This document shows, in pieces, positions 1 through 6,098 of a stretch of DNA of 42,279 nt (position 1 is its first letter; the number at the start of each line of letters is the position of its first letter). The notes beneath the pieces are model-generated. The model did not search any database, had not been told where the DNA came from, and saw only the letters and a list, made by a program, of their open reading frames with translations. A program made the translations under genes and the position numbers. Source of the stretch: an uncultured Bacilli bacterium (lineage in GTDB: Bacteria > Bacillota_I > Bacilli_A > RF39 > UBA660); the NCBI GenBank assembly GCA_944329365.1, contig CALVIC010000011.1, positions 1 to 42,279 of the forward strand, written 5' to 3'.

Positions 1-611
1 CTAATTAATTTGTATTCTAAATCTTTTTCTAAAAGTGGTTTAGGCTCCTTTATTCCAAGAAATTCAAAAACATAAGGCTCTTTTATAATATCACTTGGTT
101 TGTTTAAGATTTGCCCTTCTTTTGATAGTTCTAATACCTTTTTCTTATTATTTTTACCATCTGAAAGAAGCAATCTTTCAAATAAAGAAGTATCTAATTG
201 TCTTTGCAATTCTCTAACAGACCAATTAGAGTTAATACATTCCTTTTCATAAAAATTTCTTTTTGCATCATCTTTGATTGTTATTAATTCAACGTAGTGT
301 GACCAACTTAAGGATTCATTTATCATATTATAATCAGGATATACGTTATAAAACCATCTCATATAAGTTAAATTAGTAAGTGAATAACCTTTACCTAAAA
401 GTTTTGTTAATTCCTTAGATAATTCTTTTAAAACTTCTTTACCATACTCTAGTCGATTATTATCTTCGTTTTCATGTTTAACAATAATTCTTCCTATATT
501 CCAATATACATAGATTATTGATTTATTAATTTCTTTTGCTAAATTTGTTTTTACTTCATTTACTAAACTAGTAATTTCTTGAATCATTTTTGAATTGTTC
601 TTTTCTAACAT
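1..611 (-). CDS. YhcG/DUF1016-family PDDEXK nuclease, C-terminus beyond window
   Basis: An open frame starts with ATG at 609-611 and runs off the left edge without a stop (203 codons visible). A Shine-Dalgarno AAAGGAG lies just upstream. The product reads like the N-terminal half of the YhcG/DUF1016 family: a helical start with NIGRIIV, then YGKEVLKELSKELT, the segment SWSHYVELI, NWSVRELQRQLD and the linker KEPYVFEFLGIKE that precedes the PDDEXK nuclease domain. That catalytic domain would lie outside the window. Family members are often found next to restriction-modification or other defence genes. Here the gene sits downstream of the 3' end of ssrA, a common integration hotspot. Promoter and operator candidates are in 612-700. 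Family assignment is by recognised motifs only. Confidence 0.8.
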   Translation of the reverse strand, partial: MLEKNNSKMIQEITSLVNEVKTNLAKEINKSIIYVYWNIGRIIVKHENEDNNRLEYGKEVLKELSKELTKLLGKGYSLTNLTYMRWFYNVYPDYNMINESLSWSHYVELITIKDDAKRNFYEKECINSNWSVRELQRQLDTSLFERLLLSDGKNNKKKVLELSKEGQILNKPSDIIKEPYVFEFLGIKEPKPLLEKDLEYKLI

Positions 612-626
612 AAATTGCTCCTTTCC

Positions 627-654
627 AAATTCTTCAGACGCGTCTGAAGAATTT
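627..654. promoter_or_regulatory. Perfect 28-bp palindrome, candidate operator
   Basis: A perfect inverted repeat without a loop is centred between 640 and 641. The left half is AAATTCTTCAGACG and the right half is its exact complement. It lies 16 bp upstream of the start codon at 611, directly before the ribosome binding site. There is no U-run on the minus strand, so it is not a terminator for a minus-strand transcript. A dimeric repressor site is the simplest reading. Confidence 0.55.
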
Positions 655-836
655 CAAAACCTTAATATTAGTTTATCATATAATTTACAAATAAATATGT
701 GTTATTTATATTTATAAATCAAAATCATCATGACTTTTATGATTATCATTTTAATACCATACACTTCAAATTATCCCTTCTTTCAGCAATTATATTTAAA
801 TATAATAATTTTCAAACGCAAAACCTCTAACTCCCA
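655..836. other. AT-rich stretch without a gene
   Basis: I see no gene, RNA gene or mobile element here. A weak minus-strand promoter for the nuclease gene is possible (TTGTAA, 17-bp spacer, TATTAA, near 660-690). The whole gene-free interval is 612-943, and the rest of it is occupied by the dyads described separately. Confidence 0.4.
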
Positions 837-866
837 ATATATTTTGACACAAGTATCAAAATATAT
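837..866. repeat. 30-bp near-perfect dyad
   Basis: Arms ATATATTTTGA and TCAAAATATAT flank a short centre. Only one internal pair (848/855) fails to match. It could be an operator or a transcript hairpin. It is the first of three consecutive inverted repeats downstream of the ssrA 3' end. Confidence 0.5.
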
Positions 867-870
867 AAAT

Positions 871-900
871 AAAATGTAGAACTTGTTAATTCTACATTTT
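871..900 (-). terminator. Hairpin downstream of ssrA, possible second terminator
   Basis: Arms AAAATGTAGAA (871-881) and TTCTACATTTT (890-900) pair perfectly around an 8-base loop. On the minus strand the hairpin is followed by a T-rich run, so it could back up the first ssrA terminator. Confidence 0.45.
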
Positions 901-904
901 AAAA

Positions 905-931
905 TATATAACAAAGCTCGTTAGTTCGAGC
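905..931 (-). terminator. ssrA terminator
   Basis: On the minus strand, GCTCG, a 6-base loop and CGAGC (916-931) are followed by TTTGTTATATATTTT. The hairpin begins 13 bases after the encoded CCA end of tmRNA. Confidence 0.6.
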
Positions 932-943
932 AAATTTCATAAT

Positions 944-1295
944 TGGTGGACCCGAGGAGAGTCGAACTCCTGTCCAAAGAAAGTTCCAATAAAACCTCTA
1001 CAAGTTTAGTTAGTTATTAGAAGTCCTAAAAGAACGGTAACTAACAACCTAATCTTTAAGCAAGCCTATCTAATTCATTATTACTTCTAGGCTAAGTAAT
1101 AACTAATCTCACTAAAAGCGAACCCTTAAAACTTCCCGTGAGCAAAGAAGTTAAAAGAGTGTACCTATAGCCTTAGGCAAATGAAGGTACTAAATTAGAA
1201 TTTCTGTTTCCAGTTATATTTAAGTTTGGACTTGACGTGTCCCTCCGACTTGCAGTTCTACCTTCCCTATCCCTGTCGAAACCAAAGACGGGCCC
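944..1295 (-). ncRNA. ssrA: tmRNA (transfer-messenger RNA)
   Basis: tmRNA rescues stalled ribosomes with SmpB and tags the nascent peptide for degradation. The 5' end GGGCCCG (1289-1295) pairs over 7 bp, with one G-U, with CGGGTCC (948-954). An A and an encoded CCA (944-947) follow. The 5' arm carries the conserved TTTCGACAGGG, and the 3' arm has the T-loop GTTCGACTC. The length is 352 nt. The sequence TTAAATATAACT just before the resume codon is the same as I recall for Bacillus subtilis tmRNA. The gene lies immediately downstream of smpB with its own promoter, the usual rnr-smpB-ssrA order. Confidence 0.95.
1173..1211 (-). other. tmRNA tag-peptide reading frame
   Basis: By alignment with the B. 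subtilis resume site (ATAACT followed by a glycine codon), the frame begins at GGA (1209-1211) and ends at TAA (1173-1175). Including the alanine carried by tmRNA itself, the predicted tag is (A)GNRNSNLVPSFA. It ends in SFA rather than the LAA of most Firmicutes. Mollicute tags often end in FA. Confidence 0.8.
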
Positions 1296-1308
1296 ATTAA
1301 GCTCTTAC

Positions 1309-1336
1309 ATTATAACACATAAAAGCTTAAAAACAA
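1309..1336 (-). promoter_or_regulatory. ssrA promoter
   Basis: TTGTTT (1331-1336) and TATAAT (1309-1314) are separated by 16 bp, with an extended TG before the -10. Transcription would start a few bases upstream of the mature 5' end at 1295, as expected for a precursor trimmed by RNase P. The promoter fills the gap between smpB and ssrA. Confidence 0.7.
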
Positions 1337-1338
1337 AA

Positions 1339-1773
1339 TTAATATTTAAGTTTAGCCCTAATGCTTCTCTCGATATCTCTTTTTTTAATATCCTCTCTCT
1401 TGTCGTATACCTTTTTACCCTTTGCTACTCCAAGCGATACTTTAGCTAAACCGTGTTTCAAATAAACCTCAAGAGGAACTAAAGTAAGACCTTGTATATT
1501 TATTTTATCTCGAAGTTTTAAAATTTCTCCCTTATGAAGTAAAAGTTTTCTCGTTCTTGTTTCATCGTGGTTAAATCTATTTCCATTATCATAACTACTT
1601 ATATGCATATTGATTAAAAATATTTCCCCATTCTTATAAGTCGCATATGCATCCTTAATATTTGCCTTACCTTGTTTTAAAGACTTAATTTCAGTTCCCG
1701 TTAAAACAATACCTGCTTCTATAACCTCTAAAATTTGATAATTAAATCTTGCTTTCCGGTTTTTTATCTCCAT
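1339..1773 (-). CDS. smpB: SsrA-binding protein SmpB
   Basis: SmpB binds the tRNA-like domain of tmRNA and delivers it to stalled ribosomes. The 144-residue product has normal family length and shows the hallmarks: an N-terminal basic NRKARFNYQILEVIEAGIVLTGTEIKSLKQGKANIKDAY, the HISSYDNGNRFNHDETRTRKLLLHK core and a lysine/arginine-rich C-terminal tail (GKKVYDKREDIKKRDIERS) that fills the empty mRNA channel. Its start lies 32 bp inside the end of rnr, so the two genes are translationally linked, and ssrA follows immediately. This is the conserved trans-translation and RNA-quality-control cluster. The name rests on direct recognition of the protein. Confidence 0.97.
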   Translation of the reverse strand: MEIKNRKARFNYQILEVIEAGIVLTGTEIKSLKQGKANIKDAYATYKNGEIFLINMHISSYDNGNRFNHDETRTRKLLLHKGEILKLRDKINIQGLTLVPLEVYLKHGLAKVSLGVAKGKKVYDKREDIKKRDIERSIRAKLKY

Positions 1774-3868
1774 GTTTCTTCTCCTCGTAAATCTTAAAAT
1801 TAATAAGTCCTTTATCCTTTAAAACACTATCGACAATAACCATAACTTCATCACCTAAACGATATCTCTTCTTCGTCCTGCGTCCGATTATACTAAATGA
1901 TCTCTCATCATAATAGTAATAATCATTAGGTAAATCATCAACTCTAACCATACCTTCTACTAAATTATCGAGTTCAATATACACCCCATAATTAGTGACT
2001 GTGTCGACAACTCCCTTGTAAACTTCACCGATATGTCCTTCCATATATTCGGCCATCTTCATATCAGTAACATCGCGTTCACACTGTACAGCTGCTCTTT
2101 CTCTTTCTGACGAATGTTTTGCAATCTCTGGTAAATGTTGATTATTATAATCGATAACTGAATTATTAATTTCATGTTTAAACAAATATGTTCTAAGTAA
2201 TCTATGAACAGTTAAATCTGGAAATCTTCTAATTGGCGATGTAAAGTGTGTATAGCATTTGCTAGCTAAACCAAAGTGTCCAATATTTACACTATCGTAA
2301 ATCGCCTTCTGCATACTTCTAAGAAGCATTGATGACAAAATCTGGTATTCTTTCTTTGAAGAAAGTTGTCTTAATATATCCTGAACCGTTTTTGGAGTAA
2401 GCTTTTTTAAATTCGCATTCACCTTATAACCTAAAACAGAAACAAAACTCAAGAAATTCTTAATTTTATCTTCATCAGGTAAACCATGAACTCGGTAAAT
2501 AAATGGAAGATCCATATTATAAATTGTTTCAGCCACAGCTTCATTTGCCATAATCATAAAGTCCTCGATTAAATTTTCACCAGACCTTTGAACTCTTCTC
2601 GTAATATCGATGGCCTTTCCATTTTCATCAGTTATAATCTTTGCTTCATCGACATCGAAATCTATATAACCTCGTTCGATCTTATTTTTTCTAATAACTT
2701 TTGAAAGCTCATACATTAACCGTAAATCATCAGCAAACTCCTCGTAACCATCAGGTACCGTATTTTCTTCGAGTATCTTATTTACACACTTATAAGTCAT
2801 CTGTTTACGTGATTTAATTACACTCTCAAAAATATCGCTAGAAACTGTATTACCTTTTTCATCGACTTCCATTACGCACGAAATAGCTAGCCTCTCTACA
2901 TTCGGATTAAGTGAACATATTCCATTTGAAAGTTGATGCGGCAGCATCGGAATTACCGTATTAGCCAAATATGAACTAGTCCCACGACTATAAGCCTCAT
3001 CGTAAATCGCACTACCTTCTTTAACATAATAACTAACATCGGCAATATGGACCCCTAAAATATAATGATTATTAGGAAGTTTTTTAATACTAATCGCATC
3101 GTCAATATCTTTAGTATCATCGCCATCAATTGTAAATATAACTTCTCCTGTTAAATCTCTTCGGCCCTGCTTATCCAAATCACTTACTTCAGTCGGTAAA
3201 ACTTTTAACTCTGAAATAACTTCATCTGGGAAAATATCGCTAATTTGATATCTCGCCGCAATTGACAAAATATCGACACCTGGATCATCCTTATGTCCTA
3301 AAATTCTAATAATTTCTCCTTTATAATAATTAGTATTTTTTTTATTTTCTAAAAGTTTTACAATTACCTTATGTCCAGTTACCGCTCCCATTGATTTATC
3401 ACTAGAAACTTCGATAATAATATTGACCTTATCATCATCCAATTTTACAAAATTTTTACCATCGCGAACATAAAACTCCCCAACTTGTAAATTTTGCAAA
3501 TTTCTTTGCAATATTCTTTCAATTGTAGCCTCGTGATTAACCTCATTGATTATATTAATGACAACCTCATCGCCATTTATCGCCCCTTTAACATGGCCGG
3601 CTGAAACATAATAATCTTTATCTGAACCTTCAACTACGACAAAACCAAATCCTTTAGGATTAGCCACAAAAACACCCTTCTTCTTTGATTTTTCGTTAAA
3701 TGGTTCATACTTTCCTTTATTAGTTACTCTAATCTTTAAATTGTTTTGTAAATTAATTAAAGATTTGCTTAATGCTGATGCATCCTTTTCTTCAAGTTCA
3801 TTCATAATCTCTTCATAAGTTAAAGCTTTATTATGATTATTAATTATTTCAAGTATTTTTTCTTCCAT
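1742..3868 (-). CDS. rnr: Ribonuclease R
   Basis: This is a 3'-to-5' exoribonuclease that degrades structured RNA and works with tmRNA-SmpB on defective messages. The 708-residue product has the expected order: an N-terminal helix-turn-helix-like part, cold-shock domains (about 65-200), the RNB catalytic domain with DGDDTKDIDDA (248-258) holding the metal-binding aspartates, and a C-terminal S1 domain (about 625-700, starting IGEVYKGVVDTVTNYGVYIEL). The ATG at 3868 has an AAGAGGTG ribosome binding site. It overlaps smpB by 32 bp. It is slightly shorter than E. coli RNase R, with a short lysine-rich tail. Confidence 0.95.
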   Translation of the reverse strand: MEEKILEIINNHNKALTYEEIMNELEEKDASALSKSLINLQNNLKIRVTNKGKYEPFNEKSKKKGVFVANPKGFGFVVVEGSDKDYYVSAGHVKGAINGDEVVINIINEVNHEATIERILQRNLQNLQVGEFYVRDGKNFVKLDDDKVNIIIEVSSDKSMGAVTGHKVIVKLLENKKNTNYYKGEIIRILGHKDDPGVDILSIAARYQISDIFPDEVISELKVLPTEVSDLDKQGRRDLTGEVIFTIDGDDTKDIDDAISIKKLPNNHYILGVHIADVSYYVKEGSAIYDEAYSRGTSSYLANTVIPMLPHQLSNGICSLNPNVERLAISCVMEVDEKGNTVSSDIFESVIKSRKQMTYKCVNKILEENTVPDGYEEFADDLRLMYELSKVIRKNKIERGYIDFDVDEAKIITDENGKAIDITRRVQRSGENLIEDFMIMANEAVAETIYNMDLPFIYRVHGLPDEDKIKNFLSFVSVLGYKVNANLKKLTPKTVQDILRQLSSKKEYQILSSMLLRSMQKAIYDSVNIGHFGLASKCYTHFTSPIRRFPDLTVHRLLRTYLFKHEINNSVIDYNNQHLPEIAKHSSERERAAVQCERDVTDMKMAEYMEGHIGEVYKGVVDTVTNYGVYIELDNLVEGMVRVDDLPNDYYYYDERSFSIIGRRTKKRYRLGDEVMVIVDSVLKDKGLINFKIYEEKKHGDKKPESKI

Positions 3869-3885
3869 ATTGCACCTCTTCTTAA

Positions 3886-3914
3886 ATTATAAAGCAAAAC
3901 CTATAAAAAATATA
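3886..3914 (-). promoter_or_regulatory. Possible rnr promoter
   Basis: A TATAAT at 3886-3891 lies 18 bp upstream of the rnr start. The -35 region (TATATT, 3909-3914, 17-bp spacer) is weak. Confidence 0.35.
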
Positions 3915-3957
3915 GTCTTTTTGCCTATAACTTCCTCATTTTACAAATTTTATTTAT

Positions 3958-3987
3958 AAAAAACAAAGCAAAATCATTTTTTGCTTC
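3958..3987 (-). terminator. Intrinsic terminator after the membrane protein gene
   Basis: On the minus strand, GAAGCAAAA, a short loop and TTTTGCTTT are followed by GTTTTTT. It lies 13 bases after the stop at 4000 and separates the rmuC unit from rnr. Confidence 0.75.
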
Positions 3988-3999
3988 ATTCTTTTAAAA

Positions 4000-4548
4000 T
4001 TATTTTTTATTCTTTATAAAATAAACAATACTTACAAAAATAGAACCACCAAATGCCACTATAATATCGAGCATCGTATCTGTAACACCCGTTTCAGCCA
4101 CTCTTTGAGCATCCCCACCAAATAAAGCATTACATGTAAACTCGAAAATCTCCCATAATCCGGCACACATAAAACTAAACGAAATAATAAACAAAATACT
4201 AAACATTAAATTGGTTATCTTCATGTGTTTTAAAATTAAAGTAGCCACATAACCACTAAGTACCCCAGAAACAGTATGCGTCACTTTGTCAAAACCTGGA
4301 AGACTATAGTGCCACTCTAAAACTACTCCTAAATAATGTGCCATAAAAATAAATATAATCCAAATAAAAGTAAGTCCGTCGTTTATCCGAACCTTAAATA
4401 ACTTTTGTAAAATATAAGGTAAAGTTACTGTTAAAATAATACTTGCATTTTTTAAAAACACAACTACTCCCTGATATGGCTGCAAAAAAATTGTCACTAT
4501 CGCACATATAATGGTTGCTAAAGTAAGTAATAAATTAATCTTCTTCAT
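4000..4548 (-). CDS. DUF2238/YjdF-like integral membrane protein
   Basis: The 182-residue protein has five or six predicted hydrophobic segments. The pattern FDKVTHTVSGVLSGYVA (about 86-102), then GLWEIFEF (about 131-138), then VTDTMLDIIVAFGG (about 155-168) resembles the DUF2238/YjdF family, which conserves D-x3-H, W/YE-x2-E and DT-x2-D motifs in or near membranes. VanZ-like proteins share some of this and cannot be excluded. The molecular function is not known. The start overlaps the end of rmuC by 14 bp, so the two are co-transcribed and probably translationally coupled. A terminator follows. Confidence 0.6.
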   Translation of the reverse strand: MKKINLLLTLATIICAIVTIFLQPYQGVVVFLKNASIILTVTLPYILQKLFKVRINDGLTFIWIIFIFMAHYLGVVLEWHYSLPGFDKVTHTVSGVLSGYVATLILKHMKITNLMFSILFIISFSFMCAGLWEIFEFTCNALFGGDAQRVAETGVTDTMLDIIVAFGGSIFVSIVYFIKNKK

Positions 4549-5596
4549 GTTCTATCTTATCCACCTCTACTTGATTAATAGAATTAAATCTCTTCGTAAT
4601 TTTATCAGTTGTCGTATAAATATCTTTTACATCCTTACTAACCGTCTCGATACTCCTATAAAGCTTATCCCATCTTTCTTTGTATCTTTTAAATTCAACA
4701 TCTAAAAGCCTAAGTTCTTTATGAATAACTTTAGTATACTTATCTCTCTCGATATTTTTAATAATAATTTGTAAAGTTGTCAAAGTACTAACCAAAGTAG
4801 TTGGTCCGCAAATCCAAACTCTTTTACTATAAGCATAATCTATTATATCTTGATGATAAGCATTAACCTCCGCAAAAATAGCTTCGGCTGGTAAAAACAA
4901 AATTGCTTGATCAGAAGTTTCCCCTGGAATAATATACTTAGAAGCAATCGCATCTATGTGCTTCTTCATATCACTCTTAAACTTTCTTTCCGCTAAACTT
5001 CGATTTTGATTGTTCTTATCAACCATTGCCTGATAATCCTCAAGTGGAAACTTAGAATCGATTGCCACCATACCAAGCGGTTCCGGAGTAAATAAAACGC
5101 TATCGGCAATTGTTCCATTACTTAGTGTGTACTGTAATTTGTAAATATTACTACTTTCACCAAAAACATTTGACAAAATATGCTTTAAATTAACCTCACC
5201 GAAAATTCCTCTTGTCTTTTTATCTGTTAAAACAGACTGTAATGACACAATATCATTTGACAAACTATCAATCTTCTTTTGAGCTTCATCGATTTTAGAA
5301 AGTCTTTCCAAAACAGAGATAAAAGTTTTATTCGTCTTTTCAAAATTTTGATCTAACCTTTCATTAACCTTATCATTAATTAAATTAAGTCTCTCATCAA
5401 TCTTGTTATTTAACCTTTCAAAATCGTCATTCAAACTCTTACTTAAATCACTTTTAAAAGTTCCCATTTCTTTAATCATTTCTGTTTCTAACTTTCCAAG
5501 CCTTTCCGTAATATTTGATTCATTAACATTTTTTGTCAAAGCAATTACACTGACAATTAAAATAATTACAAGTAATCCAATAATAATATACTCCAT
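4535..5596 (-). CDS. rmuC: DNA recombination protein RmuC
   Basis: RmuC proteins limit inverted-repeat rearrangements and belong to the PD-(D/E)XK nuclease superfamily. The 353-residue product has an N-terminal membrane helix (about 2-20), a long coiled coil (about 25-115), then the RmuC core with GEVNLKHIL, FTPEPLGMVAIDSKFPLEDYQ, ILFLPAEAIFAEV and VWICGPTTLVSTLTTL. It is shorter than E. coli RmuC (about 475 residues), mainly in the C-terminal tail. The ATG at 5596 has an AGAGGAA ribosome binding site and a good promoter upstream. It overlaps the next membrane protein gene. Confidence 0.92.
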   Translation of the reverse strand: MEYIIIGLLVIILIVSVIALTKNVNESNITERLGKLETEMIKEMGTFKSDLSKSLNDDFERLNNKIDERLNLINDKVNERLDQNFEKTNKTFISVLERLSKIDEAQKKIDSLSNDIVSLQSVLTDKKTRGIFGEVNLKHILSNVFGESSNIYKLQYTLSNGTIADSVLFTPEPLGMVAIDSKFPLEDYQAMVDKNNQNRSLAERKFKSDMKKHIDAIASKYIIPGETSDQAILFLPAEAIFAEVNAYHQDIIDYAYSKRVWICGPTTLVSTLTTLQIIIKNIERDKYTKVIHKELRLLDVEFKRYKERWDKLYRSIETVSKDVKDIYTTTDKITKRFNSINQVEVDKIEHEED

Positions 5597-5623
5597 TTCC
5601 TCTCACCTATCCATCTCTACTTC

Positions 5624-5653
5624 ATTATAACTTAAAAACTATCCTTTCTTCAA
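5624..5653 (-). promoter_or_regulatory. rmuC promoter
   Basis: TTGAAG (5648-5653) and TATAAT (5624-5629) are separated by 18 bp. The predicted start site is just upstream of the rmuC ribosome binding site. Confidence 0.6.
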
Positions 5654-5682
5654 GTAAAAATCGAAACATTTGTTTTCATTTA

Positions 5683-5720
5683 CAAAAATAGAAACTATTC
5701 AAAATCTAAATAGTCTCTAT
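5683..5720 (-). terminator. Terminator after the rhodanese gene
   Basis: On the minus strand, ATAGAGACTATT (5709-5720) pairs with AATAGTTTCTAT (5688-5699) around a 9-base loop, with one G-U, and is followed by TTTTTG. The stem includes the stop codon at 5717-5719. Confidence 0.75.
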
Positions 5721-5998
5721 CTACCTAATATATACGCTTCATATCCTCCCTTTATACTAATAACCTTATAACCTTTTGCCCTCAAAACCTGTGAAGCATG
5801 TAGTGAAGTCATACCTACCTGACAATATATATAATAAGTATCATCCTTATTTAAATACCTCTCTGGTACGCTCATAAGTGTAGCAAATTTAACATTAATT
5901 GCCCCAGGAATATGATTATCATTATACTTCTGTCCTGGTCTAATATCTATAATATTAGGGTTTGGTAATTTTAATAAATCCTCTACTGATATTTCCAA
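5717..5998 (-). CDS. Single-domain rhodanese-like sulfurtransferase
   Basis: The 93-residue protein is one rhodanese domain. It has NIIDIRPGQKYNDNHIPGAINV (about 15-36) and the active-site loop C-Q-V-G-M-T-S with the persulfide-forming Cys59, then GYKVISIKGGYEAY at the end. Single-domain rhodaneses carry sulfane sulfur or act in redox and sulfide handling, but the specific partner cannot be read here. Translation starts at TTG (5996-5998), 8 bases after a strong AGGAGG. The gene is a single transcription unit: its own promoter has a palindrome over the -10, and a terminator overlaps its stop. Confidence 0.88.
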   Translation of the reverse strand: MEISVEDLLKLPNPNIIDIRPGQKYNDNHIPGAINVKFATLMSVPERYLNKDDTYYIYCQVGMTSLHASQVLRAKGYKVISIKGGYEAYILGR

Positions 5999-6012
5999 AC
6001 TATTACCTCCTC

Positions 6013-6029
6013 TAACATATTATATGTTA
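6013..6029 (-). promoter_or_regulatory. Rhodanese gene promoter with a palindrome over the -10
   Basis: TATAAT (6019-6024) lies inside the perfect inverted repeat TAACATA-TTA-TATGTTA. A protein bound to the dyad would block the -10. The -35 is poor. Confidence 0.5.
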
Positions 6030-6072
6030 AGAAAAAAAATGTAATGAAGGTAAAAGGCTAATATATTTAAAC

Positions 6073-6098
6073 AAAAAATTCCTCTTTTAAAGGAATTT
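6073..6098 (-). terminator. Terminator after virD4
   Basis: On the minus strand, AAATTCC (6092-6098) pairs with GGAATTT (6076-6082) and runs into TTTTTTG. It closes the left end of the secretion locus. Confidence 0.65.

Noticed and set aside
1237-1449. Plus-strand 70-residue open frame over the ssrA/smpB junction
   Set aside because: It lies antisense to tmRNA and smpB and has no similarity or ribosome binding site.
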